Source: Granulicoccus phenolivorans DSM 17626 = NBRC 107789 = JCM 15570
GTDB taxonomy: Bacteria; Actinomycetota; Actinomycetes; Propionibacteriales; Propionibacteriaceae
Assembly (NCBI RefSeq): GCF_000423085.1
Contig: NZ_AUHH01000018.1
Coordinates: 1 to 64,000, forward strand
DNA: 64,000 nucleotides
Direction: 5' to 3'
Of the stretch, positions 45,128 through 53,650 are shown one piece after another. Numbering within the stretch: the stretch's first letter is position 1; every line of letters starts with the position of its first letter. The translations under genes and the position numbers were made by a program. The notes beneath the pieces were generated by a model. That model was not told where the DNA came from. It worked only from the letters and a program-made list of their open reading frames with translations, and did not search any database.

Positions 45128-45207
45128 GTGGGCCGATCCTGCCGCCAGACGACCCGAACGGCCCGAAAACCCAGGAATCCTGCCTTCTGGTGGCAGGATC
45201 GGCCCAC
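45128..45207. repeat. 80-bp palindromic element between uvrA2 and the next gene
   Basis: GTGGGCCGATCCTGCCGCCAGA (45128-45149; 22 nt, quoted as its halves GTGGGCCGATC and CTGCCGCCAGA) is repeated inverted at 45186-45207 with one difference that still pairs as G-U. The 36-nt interior contains a small CAGGA-A-TCCTG palindrome and another ATCCTGCC. It lies between divergent genes, so it is not a needed terminator. It may be a REP-like element or a regulatory RNA fold. Confidence 0.7.
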
Positions 45208-45355
45208 GCAGGTCACCCCATACCCAGGAGCCACGCACAGGGAGCAGGACCGACGTGGCGCCGATTCGAACTCGAGCCGCTCGGGGCCCAGGTGAATCCG
45301 TCGTCTGTGAGAATCAGCGGCGGCATCGCAACGCCGGGGACGACAGGGAGAAATG

Positions 45356-45802
45356 ATGAAGGATTTCGACGATTTCGTGGTCAAGCTGATGGTGATCGAG
45401 CAGCTTCTGGACGAGGAGGGCGGCATCGAGGCGCCCCACTCCAACGCCTGGGACTGGCTGGAGGAGGCGCGGGGCATCGATCACGACGGGGCTGAGGACC
45501 TGATCTACGGCGAGTACTTCGCCAAGCGCATCCCCGAGATCGAGACGTGGGCCCGGGACCTGGAGATCAGTGCCGAGCAGATGGCCGGCATCACCGAGCT
45601 CGACTGGGACGGCGGCCTGGACATCTTCATGCTGATGGCACCGTCGTGGGACGGTGAGGACGACCTGTTCGATGTCGCCACCTGGACCGACGTCACCCCC
45701 GAGCGTTTCCCCGCGCTGACCAGCCTGACCTACGTCGGAGAGCTGGAGGATTCGGTCCGCGAGGCTCTCGAGGCCGCTGACGTGGAGCTCGAGCAGTTCT
45801 GA
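45356..45802 (+). CDS. Acidic hypothetical protein
   Basis: A 148-residue strongly acidic protein (many Asp/Glu, few Lys/Arg) that I do not recognise. Helical N-terminus KDFDDFVVKLMVIEQLLDEEGGIEAP, then NAWDWLEEARGI and a C-terminal part with DWDGGLDIFMLMAPSWDGEDDLFDVATWTDV that looks like an immunity-type or DUF6892-like fold. The ribosome site GGGAG is 5 nt before ATG 45356; ATG 45353 is too close. No cofactor motif is seen. It is divergent from uvrA2 and convergent with an SDR gene. Confidence 0.7.
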   Translation: MKDFDDFVVKLMVIEQLLDEEGGIEAPHSNAWDWLEEARGIDHDGAEDLIYGEYFAKRIPEIETWARDLEISAEQMAGITELDWDGGLDIFMLMAPSWDGEDDLFDVATWTDVTPERFPALTSLTYVGELEDSVREALEAADVELEQF

Positions 45803-45815
45803 GCCGCCCGCGGGG

Positions 45816-46568
45816 TCAGCCCCGACCGGCGTACGGCATGCCGGTGGCGTGGACGGTCAGCCACGGCACACTCACCTCCGGCGGAAGCGCGACGACCGGT
45901 CGGAGCACCTCCGCGAGGTGATCCGGATCGAAGGTGGGCTCCGGGCGCCGCGAACCGTCCGGCTGCTCGGCGCCGTGCGCCATCCCCTGGGTCATCGCGG
46001 TGGCCGCGTTGCCCACATCGACCTGGGTGGCGGAGATGCCCAGTGCGCGTCCGTCCAGGTTGATCGAGCGGGTCAACCCGGTCAGCGCATGCTTGGTGAC
46101 GGTGTACGCGACCGACCGGGGCCGCGGCACCTGGGCGGAGATCGACCCGATCATGATGATCCGTCCCCCGCCCGGGTGCTGGCTGTGCATCTGCCGAAAG
46201 GCCGCGCCGGAGCACAGCACCGTACCGACGACGTTGGTCTGCCAGGTCTGCTGGAACTCCTCGGCGCTGACCTCCGCCACACTCGCGACCGGTCCGAACA
46301 TGCCGGCATTGTTGACCAGCACATCGAGGCGGCCGTACTCGGTGGCAATGGTGTCGAACAGCCGCTCGACCTGGTCCTCCGCGGTGATGTCGGTGGGCAC
46401 CACCCGAGCACCCCCGGAGCAGAGCTCGGCGGTCTGCTCCAGTTCGGGGACCCGACGACCGGCCAGAACGAGCCGCGCCGCGGGGGCCAGCCCGACGGCC
46501 AGGGCACGCCCGATGCCGGATCCGGCTCCGGTGATCACGACGATGGGCAGTTCGCTCGACTCTGACAT
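45816..46568 (-). CDS. Short-chain dehydrogenase/reductase
   Basis: A 250-residue SDR. VVITGAGSGIGRALAVGL is the cofactor site, DVLVNNAGMFG the structural NNAG, and a YTVTKHALTGL active site (YxxxK) follows the Ser of MIGSISAQ. ATG 46568 is chosen because GGAG lies upstream and the conserved region starts there; the open frame extends far upstream into the ArsR gene as a shadow. Substrate unknown. It is divergent from the ArsR operon. Confidence 0.88.
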   Translation of the reverse strand: MSESSELPIVVITGAGSGIGRALAVGLAPAARLVLAGRRVPELEQTAELCSGGARVVPTDITAEDQVERLFDTIATEYGRLDVLVNNAGMFGPVASVAEVSAEEFQQTWQTNVVGTVLCSGAAFRQMHSQHPGGGRIIMIGSISAQVPRPRSVAYTVTKHALTGLTRSINLDGRALGISATQVDVGNAATAMTQGMAHGAEQPDGSRRPEPTFDPDHLAEVLRPVVALPPEVSVPWLTVHATGMPYAGRG

Positions 46569-46691
46569 GTCCGGCTCCACTCTCTCCAGGGCGTTCGCGG
46601 GCCCAGCACCCCACCTCGGAGCATAGGTCGACGTCTGCGACCCCGGGCGGCGTACGAAGAGATTTCCGTGCCGCGACGGTAAAATATTCCG

Positions 46692-46712
46692 ATATGGGCA
46701 TATGATGGTCGC
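46692..46712 (+). promoter_or_regulatory. Operator/leaderless promoter of the ArsR operon
   Basis: ATATG-GG-CATAT (46692-46703) is a perfect 5-2-5 palindrome. It overlaps TATGAT (46701-46706), a -10 box 6 nt before the arsR-family ATG at 46713. Autorepression by the ArsR protein is the likely use. Confidence 0.5.
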
Positions 46713-47057
46713 ATGGCACGGGCAGCGACGACATCGGACGTCTTCAACGCGATCGCCGAGCCCCGGCGCCGGGAGATCCTCGGTCTCCTGCGCGCCGGTG
46801 AACGCTCGGTGAGCGAGGTGTCCCAGGTGCTGGGGCTGCCCCAGCCGGGGACCTCGAAACACCTGCGCGTGCTCCGTGAGGTCGGCCTGGTGCGGGATCG
46901 CCAGGCGGGAAAACAGCGTCTCTACCAGCTCGACGCCCGCGGACTGCGCGCCATCCATGAGTGGACCGGCGGGTTCGAGCGGTTCTGGACCGAGAGCTTC
47001 GACCGCTTGGCGGAGTACGTGCAGGACCTCAAGCAAACCCGCGATCAGGAGGAATGA
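46713..47057 (+). CDS. ArsR family regulator
   Basis: A 114-residue winged-helix repressor: FNAIAEPRRREILGLLRAGERSVSEVSQVLGLPQPGTSKHLRVLREVGLVRDRQAGKQRLYQL. It lacks the CxC metal sites of ArsR/SmtB sensors, as is typical of the group coupled to AHSA1 genes. Its stop overlaps the start of the AHSA1 gene (ATGA). There is no ribosome site, only the leaderless-type promoter under a palindrome. Confidence 0.9.
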   Translation: MARAATTSDVFNAIAEPRRREILGLLRAGERSVSEVSQVLGLPQPGTSKHLRVLREVGLVRDRQAGKQRLYQLDARGLRAIHEWTGGFERFWTESFDRLAEYVQDLKQTRDQEE

Positions 47058-47560
47058 TGAGAGAAACCGAACCGGACACGACGGCGCGCTCGGCCACCGC
47101 GGACCGCGAGATCGTGATCTCGCGAACCATCGACGCACCGCGGGAACTGGTGTTCGAAGCGTTCACCGAGGTACGCCACCTGTCCCGCTGGTGGGGACCG
47201 GACGGGTTCACCACCACGACCCGGGCCTTCGAGTTCCGCGTCGGCGGCGAGTGGGACTTCGTGATGCACGGACCCGACGGCACCGCGTACGCCGAGTGGA
47301 TCACCTGGACAGCGATCTCGCCGTCGGAGCGGATCGAGTTCTTGCACGGTGAGCGCCGCGATGACCCGAATGCGTTCGAGTCGATCCTGACCTTCGAGCC
47401 CGACGGGCAGACGACCCGGATTCAGCTGCGGACGGTGTTCCCCACCACCCAACTGCGCGACGAGGCGGTCGAGAAGTACGGCGCGATCGAGGGGGGCCGG
47501 CAGACCTTGGGCAACCTGGCCGCCTACGTCGCCCAGCGCACGCCGGGGGGTGAGTTCTGA
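47054..47560 (+). CDS. SRPBCC/AHSA1 domain protein
   Basis: A 168-residue START-like protein of the activator-of-Hsp90 (AHSA1) type. ISRTIDAPRELVFEAFTEVRHLSRWWGPDGFTTTT and FEFRVGGEWDFVMHGPDG are the family signatures, with the usual C-terminal helix around GGRQTLGNLAAYV. AGGAGG precedes tandem ATGs at 47054 and 47057. It sits between the ArsR gene and a RibD-C gene, all overlapping or adjacent, so one operon. Ligand unknown. Confidence 0.88.
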   Translation: MMRETEPDTTARSATADREIVISRTIDAPRELVFEAFTEVRHLSRWWGPDGFTTTTRAFEFRVGGEWDFVMHGPDGTAYAEWITWTAISPSERIEFLHGERRDDPNAFESILTFEPDGQTTRIQLRTVFPTTQLRDEAVEKYGAIEGGRQTLGNLAAYVAQRTPGGEF

Positions 47561-48180
47561 TGTCCCCGAAAGTGTTCTTCAGTGTGTCGATGTCGCTGGA
47601 CGGGTTCATCGCCCCGGCGTCCACCGACGAACTCATGGGACAGCGTTGGATGGAACTGCAGGGGTGGGCCTTCCGGCAGCGCTTCTTCCGGGAGAACCTC
47701 AAGCTCGGGACCGGCGGTGAGGAGGGCCCCGACAACGCCATCATGGCCGAGACGTTCCGGCGTACCGGCGCCAGCGTGATGGGCAAGCGGATGTTCGACG
47801 CCGGGGAACGGATGTGGCCGGAGGATCCGCCCTTCCACACCCCGGTGTTCGTGGTGACCCATCAGGAGCGCGAGCCGTGGGTGCGGCCGGGCGGGACCAC
47901 CTTCCACTTCGTCAACGACGGCATCGAGTCGGCCCTGGCCCGAGCCCGCGACGCGGCCGGCGACCGAGACGTCCGGATCGCCGGCGGGGGCGCGACCATC
48001 GTGGAGTATCTCAACGCCGGGCTGGTCGAGGAGTTCACCATCGCTCTCGCCCCGGTGCTGTTCGGCTCCGGGATCCGGCTGTTCGAGAGTGTGGACGCGG
48101 GCCGGCTGGCCGTTGCCCCGGTCCGCGCCGAACCGACCGGAGAGGTGACGCATCTGACCTTCGCGGTCGCCGACCGGTAG
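47560..48180 (+). CDS. Dihydrofolate reductase-like (RibD C-terminal domain) protein
   Basis: A 206-residue oxidoreductase-fold protein with the RibD_C/DHFR pattern: VFFSVSMSLDGFIAPASTDE, VMGKRMFDAGE, VFVVTHQEREP and IAGGGATIVEYLNAGLVEEFTIALAPVLFGSG. ATG 47560 shares a base with the AHSA1 stop (TGATG). Genomic company with ArsR and AHSA1 is common in actinomycetes, with no proven reaction. Confidence 0.88.
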   Translation: MSPKVFFSVSMSLDGFIAPASTDELMGQRWMELQGWAFRQRFFRENLKLGTGGEEGPDNAIMAETFRRTGASVMGKRMFDAGERMWPEDPPFHTPVFVVTHQEREPWVRPGGTTFHFVNDGIESALARARDAAGDRDVRIAGGGATIVEYLNAGLVEEFTIALAPVLFGSGIRLFESVDAGRLAVAPVRAEPTGEVTHLTFAVADR

Positions 48181-48272
48181 GTCCCCGACCGCCGATCACT
48201 GCGGGCACCGGCGGATGCGACAGGCCGGGGAGCCCGTGGTGGTGCCGGACGGCACTGTGCCAGACTGCCGCG

Positions 48273-48950
48273 ATGGACCTTCGGCATGCCGCACACCTGT
48301 TCGGTAAACACCCGAGCAAGCTGCTGCACCGCCTGAACGCCCGGCACCCGTGGAGCCACAATGACGCGTTCCACCCCTGGATCATGACCCACCTGCCCAC
48401 CCGACGGCGTCGGGCCCTCGACGTCGGCTGCGGACGCGGCGAGTTGGTGGCCCGGCTGGCCGAGCAGTTCGAGCAGGTCCACGGGATCGACACCGACGCC
48501 GGCATGCGGAACGCCAGTCGGCAGCGGTGCGCCGGCCTCGACAACGTCACCGTGTCCGCGACCGGGCTGGACGCCGTCTCCGGGGGCGCCGACCTGATCA
48601 CCATGGTCGCCGTCCTGCACCACCTCGACCTGGCCGCTGCGTTGACCCAGGTACGCCGGATCCTCTCCCCCGGCGGCCGATTCCTGTGCGTCGGTCTGGC
48701 CCGCCCGGACTCGTTCACCGACCACGCCTGGGAGGCGGCCTCGATTCTCACCAACCCCCTGATCGGCGTCGTCCGGCACCCCTGGGTAGCGCACCCAGCC
48801 CCCGGTCCGGCGCCGTTCCCGGTGCGGGATCCGCAGCTGACCTTCGCCGAGATCCGCGCCCGGGCGTCGGACATCCTGCCGGGCGTCCGGATGCGCCACC
48901 AACTGGCCTTCCGATTCACCCTCACCTGGACCAAGCCGGACGACGCCTGA
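48273..48950 (+). CDS. Class I SAM-dependent methyltransferase
   Basis: A 225-residue methyltransferase. Motif I is ALDVGCGRGELVARLAEQF, followed by HGIDTDAGM and TMVAVLHHLDLAAALTQVRRILSPGGRFLCVGLARP. ATG 48273 starts the conserved region (KHPSKLLHRLNARHPWSHNDAFHPWI), and CAGACT lies 6 nt upstream. Substrate unknown. It stands alone after the ArsR operon. Confidence 0.82.
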   Translation: MDLRHAAHLFGKHPSKLLHRLNARHPWSHNDAFHPWIMTHLPTRRRRALDVGCGRGELVARLAEQFEQVHGIDTDAGMRNASRQRCAGLDNVTVSATGLDAVSGGADLITMVAVLHHLDLAAALTQVRRILSPGGRFLCVGLARPDSFTDHAWEAASILTNPLIGVVRHPWVAHPAPGPAPFPVRDPQLTFAEIRARASDILPGVRMRHQLAFRFTLTWTKPDDA

Positions 48951-49005
48951 CCTGCCGGCAACCGGGCCGGTTGCGGATCGGTCCCTTGCGGCGGATCCTG
49001 AAGAC

Positions 49006-49404
49006 ATGAGCGAGCGCGATGACTTCCTGGACTGGTTCCGTGGTCCGTTCCTGGCTGCCGAGCTCGCCCTGCACAACGGTGATTCCGCGCCGCGGCGGGC
49101 CCTGTGGTCCCGCAACGAACCAGTGAGTGTGCTCGGTGCCTGGCGCAATGCGATCGGGCAGCGTGAACTGGACGAGCTGTTCACCTACATCGCACGGAGC
49201 TTTTCCGACTGCACCGCGGCGTCGGTCGAGTTGCTCGCCTGCGACGTCGTCGGCGACCTGGCGTACACCGCGGCGCTCGAGCACACGTCGGTGTCGGTCG
49301 ACGGGCAGCCGCGCACGTACACACTGCGCGCGACGCAGGTGTACCGGCGCGAGAACGGCGAGTGGAAGGTGGCACATCGCCACGGCGACACCGTGACCGC
49401 ATGA
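49006..49404 (+). CDS. SnoaL-like/NTF2-fold protein
   Basis: A 132-residue NTF2-like protein: WFRGPFLAAELALHNGDSAPRRALWSRNEPVSVLGAW near the N-terminus and the C-terminal TLRATQVYRRENGEWKVAHRHGD that closes this fold. Such proteins are isomerases, binding proteins or sigma-associated modules. No catalytic assignment is possible. It precedes a RibD-C gene by 40 nt. Confidence 0.8.
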   Translation: MSERDDFLDWFRGPFLAAELALHNGDSAPRRALWSRNEPVSVLGAWRNAIGQRELDELFTYIARSFSDCTAASVELLACDVVGDLAYTAALEHTSVSVDGQPRTYTLRATQVYRRENGEWKVAHRHGDTVTA

Positions 49405-49444
49405 CACACCCACGTCAATCCCAACCCGAAGGAGATCGAACCGC

Positions 49445-49999
49445 ATGGGAACCATCGCAGTCCACGAGTTCGTCAGCCTGGACGGAGTTTTCGAGAATCC
49501 GGCCTGGACCGCTCCCTACGGCTTCACCGAAGGCATGGCCCGCGCCGTCGGAGCACTCACCGCAGCAAGTTCGGCAATCCTGTTGGGTCGCACGACCTAC
49601 GAGATGTTCGCACCGGCCTGGTCCGGACGCACCGTCGACGACGACCCGGGGGCTCCCTTCTTCAACGACACTCCCAAGCACGTGGTCTCCTCGACCATGA
49701 GCACAGCAACCGAATGGAGCAACTCGACGGTCCTGGGGCCCTACCGCGCCACCGCGATCCAACGCCTCAAGGACGCCACCGACGGCGGCATCTACGTCAG
49801 CGGCAGCGGCACCCTGGTCCGGGCCCTGCTCGCCGATGGTCTGGTCGATCAGTTGCACCTGCTGGTCTATCCCATCGTGCTCGGCACCGGCCGCCGCCTC
49901 CTCTCCGACGGCATGGGACAGGTACCGCTCACCCTCGCCGGCCACGAGGCGTACGAGAACGGCGTGCTGCACCTGACCTACACCCCGGCGCCGCGGTGA
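49445..49999 (+). CDS. Dihydrofolate reductase-like (RibD C-terminal domain) protein
   Basis: A second RibD_C-type protein in this stretch, 184 residues, only distantly like the one at 47.6 kb. VHEFVSLDGVFENPAW, AILLGRTTYEMFAPAW and VSGSGTLVRALLADGLVDQLHLLVYPIVLGTGRRL are the signatures. AAGGAG lies about 10 nt before the ATG. It is followed after 12 nt by the YCII-ECF42 pair. Confidence 0.88.
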   Translation: MGTIAVHEFVSLDGVFENPAWTAPYGFTEGMARAVGALTAASSAILLGRTTYEMFAPAWSGRTVDDDPGAPFFNDTPKHVVSSTMSTATEWSNSTVLGPYRATAIQRLKDATDGGIYVSGSGTLVRALLADGLVDQLHLLVYPIVLGTGRRLLSDGMGQVPLTLAGHEAYENGVLHLTYTPAPR

Positions 50000-50011
50000 C
50001 ATACTCGAACG

Positions 50012-50347
50012 ATGAAGTACGCGTTGCTGATCTGTGACGACGAGACGATCTCCCCGAGCCAGGCGGAACTGGCCGCCGATCCGGTACACCGGGCCTGGGA
50101 TGCCGACCTGGCCCGCCGGGGCGCCGAAGTCTTCGGGGCGCGCTTGCGGCCGGTTGCCGATGCCACCACGATTCGGGTGCGGGGCGGGGAGACGCTGGTC
50201 TCCGACGGCCCGTTCGCCGAGACCAAGGATCTGGTCGGCGGGATCGTGATCCTGGAGTGCGCCGACGTGGATGAGGCGATCGAGATCGCCGCCGGACATC
50301 CCTGGGCACAGCGCGGCTGTGTCGAAATCCGACCCATCTGGGAATGA
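50012..50347 (+). CDS. YCII-related (DGPF) protein, partner of an ECF42 sigma factor
   Basis: A 111-residue YCII/DGPF protein: [11 protein letters not shown] at the start and [46 protein letters not shown], which includes the DGPF signature. These proteins are encoded beside ECF42 sigma factors and are thought to belong to their regulons or signal chains. The stop overlaps the sigma factor ATG by 4 nt. CATACT lies 6 nt before the start. Confidence 0.9.
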   Translation: MKYALLICDDETISPSQAELAADPVHRAWDADLARRGAEVFGARLRPVADATTIRVRGGETLVSDGPFAETKDLVGGIVILECADVDEAIEIAAGHPWAQRGCVEIRPIWE

Positions 50348-51636
50348 CTCCCTCCTGGGACGAGGTTCGCGCCGCGGTCGAGGCGGCGTACCGCGAGGAG
50401 CGCGGTCAGGTGGTGGCGACCCTGATCGGGCTGTTCGGCGACTGGGACCTGGCCGAGGACTGCGCCCAGGAGGCGTACGCCGGCGCGCTGGCCACTTGGC
50501 CCCGAGACGGCATTCCGGCTCGTCCGGGCGCCTGGCTGACCACCACCGCGCGCAATCGGGCCACCGACCGGCTGCGCCGCGACAGGGTCGGCCGGACCAA
50601 GTTGCGCCAACTCGCCGGGCCGGCCCCGAGCTCGGAGCGGACCGAGCCCGATGAGATTCCCGATGATCGGCTCCGGCTGATCTTCACCTGTTGCCATCCG
50701 GCGCTGCCGTTCGAGGCCCGGGTCGCCCTCACCCTGCGGACCCTGGGCGGTTTGAGTACCGCGCAGATCGCGGCTGCCTTCCTGACCAGCGAACCCACCA
50801 TGGCCAAGCGCCTGGTTCGGGCCAAACGCAAGATCGCTGAGGCGGGCATCCCCTACCGGGTGCCGCCGGCCGAACTGCTCCCGGCCCGGCTGGCCGGGGT
50901 GCTGGCGGTGCTGTATCTGATCTTCAACGAGGGCTTCAACGAGGCCTTCGGCGAGGGCTTCAACGAGGCCTTCGGCGAGGGCTTCAACGAGGCCTTCGGC
51001 GAGGGCTTCGGCGAGCCGGCCGACCGGCAGGCCCTCACCGCCGAGGCGATCCATCTGGCCCGGGTGCTGGTCCGCCTGATGCCCGGCGAAGCCGAACCCC
51101 GGGGCCTGCTGGCGCTGATGCTGTTGCACGAGGCCCGCCGCGACTCGCGTACGGTCGCCGGGGTGTTGGTCAGTCTGGCGGACCAGGACCGCGCGCGCTG
51201 GGATCGGCGGCTGATCGCCGAAGGGGTCGCCATCCTCGACGAAGCAGTCGCGCTGCGTCGCACCGGGCCGTACCAGATGCAGGCGGCCATCGCCGCCTGT
51301 CATGCCACCGCGCCCGACACCGCGGGCACCGACTGGCGCCAGATCGCCGCCCTGTACGCCGCGCTCGCCCGGGTGGCGCCCTCGCCGGTGGTCGAACTCA
51401 ACCACGCCGTGGCGGTGGCAATGGCCGACGGGATCCCGGTCGGGCTGGCCCGGGTGGAGGAACTCGCCGCGTCCGGCCGGCTCGACGGGTACTACCTGCT
51501 CCCCGCGACCCGGGCCGACCTGTTGCGGCGGGTCGGGCGTACGACCGAGGCCGCCGCGGCCTACCGGGAGGCGCTGCGGCTGGCCCCCACCGAGGCCGAG
51601 CGCCGCTACCTCGCCGCACGGCTGCGCGAACTCTGA
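50344..51636 (+). CDS. ECF42 family RNA polymerase sigma factor with C-terminal TPR-like domain
   Basis: A 430-residue ECF sigma factor. Region 2 is [24 protein letters not shown] then [21 protein letters not shown]. Region 4 is [46 protein letters not shown] long C-terminal helical domain of the ECF42 type follows, ending in the [24 protein letters not shown] repeat. Between them the conserved YLIFNEG motif is followed by an expanded tract in which an 8-residue unit, GFNEAFGE, is repeated. There is no anti-sigma gene; ECF42 proteins are thought to be controlled by their own C-terminal domain. Confidence 0.93.
   Translation: MTPSWDEVRAAVEAAYREERGQVVATLIGLFGDWDLAEDCAQEAYAGALATWPRDGIPARPGAWLTTTARNRATDRLRRDRVGRTKLRQLAGPAPSSERTEPDEIPDDRLRLIFTCCHPALPFEARVALTLRTLGGLSTAQIAAAFLTSEPTMAKRLVRAKRKIAEAGIPYRVPPAELLPARLAGVLAVLYLIFNEGFNEAFGEGFNEAFGEGFNEAFGEGFGEPADRQALTAEAIHLARVLVRLMPGEAEPRGLLALMLLHEARRDSRTVAGVLVSLADQDRARWDRRLIAEGVAILDEAVALRRTGPYQMQAAIAACHATAPDTAGTDWRQIAALYAALARVAPSPVVELNHAVAVAMADGIPVGLARVEELAASGRLDGYYLLPATRADLLRRVGRTTEAAAAYREALRLAPTEAERRYLAARLREL
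50929..51000 (+). repeat. Three perfect 24-bp tandem repeats inside the sigma factor gene
   Basis: Three exact copies of a 24-bp unit, built of GAGGGCTTCAAC and GAGGCCTTCGGC, at 50929-50952, 50953-50976 and 50977-51000. A partial unit follows at 51001-51015. The reading frame is kept, so copy number change would add or remove 8 residues. Confidence 0.95.
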
Positions 51637-51746
51637 TGCGGGAGGAACATTTTCCGCGAATGTGTCCAGCTGCGTCGGCGTCCTTCGTCGGTGGGGTGAG
51701 CCGCCCGGTCGGGCAGCCCACCACACACCGGATCAGGAGCACGATC

Positions 51747-52268
51747 ATGTCGACCATCCAGCCCGACGCCCAGCAGTCCCGCACCGGGAACCTGACCGCC
51801 ACGGTCACGGTCCCCCAGCCGCCCGAGCAGGTCTTCGGCGCCATCACCGACGTGCGCGGTTGGTGGAGCGAGAACCTCATCGGCAACAGTGCGGCCCTGC
51901 ACGATGAGTTCGTCTTCACCGACGACAGCGAGTACGCCGGTCAGACGGCCCGGTCCAGCAATGGCATCCGGTACGCCCGGTTCCGACTCACCGAGGTCGT
52001 GCCGGGCCGCCGGATGGTCTGGCACGTCGTGGATTGCCACCTCAACTTCGTCGCCGACCACCGCGAATGGGCCGACACCCACGTTGTCTTCGACCTGGCA
52101 CCGACGCCGGAGGGCACCACCGTCCACTTCACCCACGAGGGGTTGACCGCGGCGGAGTCCGAGTGCTTCGACGCCTGCTCCCGCGGCTGGACGTTCTACA
52201 TCACCCGGAGCCTGCCGGACCTGATCGCCACCGGTACCGGTCGACCGATCACGAGGTACCACTCGTGA
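51747..52268 (+). CDS. SRPBCC family protein
   Basis: A 173-residue START/Bet v1-fold protein. NLTATVTVPQPPEQVFGAITDVRGWWSENLIGNS and VPGRRMVWHVVDCHLNFV carry the SRPBCC pattern, with the usual late TVHFTHEGL. ATG 51747 follows CAGGAGC. It comes 110 nt after the ECF42 sigma gene, so it is a possible target of that sigma factor. Confidence 0.85.
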   Translation: MSTIQPDAQQSRTGNLTATVTVPQPPEQVFGAITDVRGWWSENLIGNSAALHDEFVFTDDSEYAGQTARSSNGIRYARFRLTEVVPGRRMVWHVVDCHLNFVADHREWADTHVVFDLAPTPEGTTVHFTHEGLTAAESECFDACSRGWTFYITRSLPDLIATGTGRPITRYHS

Positions 52269-52286
52269 TGCCCGACTGAACGGCAC

Positions 52287-53444
52287 TCACTTCGGGTCGG
52301 GGGGCCGGTGCGTACGCACCCACGCCAGCGCGTCGGCTGACGGCACATCGCCGCGCCCGGCCCCGCCGGCCTCGGAGCAGAAGCCCGTGTCGGGGTGCCA
52401 GTACACGAAGCCGTGCTCGAAGTAGGTGACCAGGGCACCGTCGGGTCCGGGGGTGGTCGTCTCGATCGGCCGCCCCAGCGGTCCCTCGGCCCCGGCCTGC
52501 TCCTGCCAGTAGCGGCCCGTCTCCGGGGTCAGCAGAAAGTTTCCGTACGCCCAGCTGTACAGCAGCCCGGCCGGACCCAGGTCGGTGATCAACGCCCCGC
52601 CGATGAGCCCGACCGAGACAACAGACTCCGCGCCGGCCGGAGTGACTGCTGCCGTCCGGGGGCTGCGCGGGCCACTGGGCGGGATTCGGTCCAGGATCGC
52701 CGCGGCCAGTTCCACTTCGCGCGGATCCGGCCGTCGCTCCGCGTAGATGTCGTTCCTGGGGAAATGCTCGGGGTGTTCTCGACGGAGGCGGTCCGCGTAC
52801 AGGGCGTCGAACTCGCTGATCAACATGTAGAACTCCCCCAGATAGTCGGGCGTCCAGGGGTTCCACCAGTTTCCGTCAGCAGTCATCTCGGTGATCATCC
52901 CGAGCCAGCGCGGCCCGCTGGGGGTTCCCCACACATCCGGCGAGTCAGGTTCCATCTGTTCCCACCCGTCGAAGACCACCACCAGGGCGATCACGTCGGG
53001 GGCCGCCAGCCAGGCCGCGTGCACGCGGTTCCTGATGCCCAGCAGGGCGTGCGGCAGGAAGGTCTCGGCCCAGGTCGCCGCCCGGTACCCCGCCAGATTC
53101 CGACGGGCCACATCCGGCGACGGCGGGCTCGGTCTGATCGGATAGGTCAGCGCGACCGGGTCGAAGCCGTGAACCATCGGCACCGCCATCGGCGGCTCCG
53201 GCCATGGGCGAATGTCCGGGAGATCGGAGACAATCCGTTCATCCCAGTCCCGCACCAGCCTCCGGGCCGCCTCGTCGACTTCGCCGGTCGTTGGCACCTC
53301 AATCGACAACGCCTCGGTCGCCGGCGAACCCTGATCCGGTCGGACCACGAGCCAGAGGCGGTCATCCTCAGGCCACACCGCAACCAGGGACGCCTTCGCG
53401 AAGAACCCCTCCCGCGCCAATGCCCCGATGAACGTCCGCAGCAC
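52287..53444 (-). CDS. Hypothetical protein with a single LGFP-like module
   Basis: A 385-residue protein that I do not recognise as a whole. The N-terminal part (FFAKASLVAVWPEDDRLWLVVRP and tryptophan-rich middle, GNWWNPWTPDYLGEFYMLISEFDALY) is unassigned. The last 80 residues (RYWQEQAGAEGPLGRPIETTTPGP then TYFEHGFVYWHPDTG) resemble one LGFP module, as in the deacetylase at 22 kb. No signal peptide is seen. GTG 53444 is preceded by AGGAGA. Convergent with the SRPBCC gene. Confidence 0.65.
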   Translation of the reverse strand: MLRTFIGALAREGFFAKASLVAVWPEDDRLWLVVRPDQGSPATEALSIEVPTTGEVDEAARRLVRDWDERIVSDLPDIRPWPEPPMAVPMVHGFDPVALTYPIRPSPPSPDVARRNLAGYRAATWAETFLPHALLGIRNRVHAAWLAAPDVIALVVVFDGWEQMEPDSPDVWGTPSGPRWLGMITEMTADGNWWNPWTPDYLGEFYMLISEFDALYADRLRREHPEHFPRNDIYAERRPDPREVELAAAILDRIPPSGPRSPRTAAVTPAGAESVVSVGLIGGALITDLGPAGLLYSWAYGNFLLTPETGRYWQEQAGAEGPLGRPIETTTPGPDGALVTYFEHGFVYWHPDTGFCSEAGGAGRGDVPSADALAWVRTHRPPDPK

Positions 53445-53568
53445 GTCGGTCTCCTGTCCTCGCCGGCGAGCTCGTGGGTTCGCTCGCTGCTCCCCCCAGC
53501 GCTCACCCTAACCGGAACCGGCTGGTGCCGGAGGCACGAGGCTCAGCACACGGCCACCGAAACGACAG

Positions 53569-53609
53569 CGCCCCGGCCGCGGTGCCGGGGAGGCACCGCC
53601 GCCGGGGCG
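53569..53609 (-). terminator. Stem-loop after the FMN reductase gene
   Basis: CGCCCCGGCCGCGGTGCC (53569-53586) pairs with GGCACCGCCGCCGGGGCG (53592-53609), 18 positions with one mismatch. It lies about 40 nt past the FMN reductase stop on the minus strand. Confidence 0.65.
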
Positions 53610-53650
53610 ATCGTCGAAGCCGGGCCAGGACGGCCCGCCGTGGTAGGGAA

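Noticed and set aside
50929-51015. CRISPR-like array
   Set aside because: The repeats are contiguous without spacers, in frame in a sigma factor gene.
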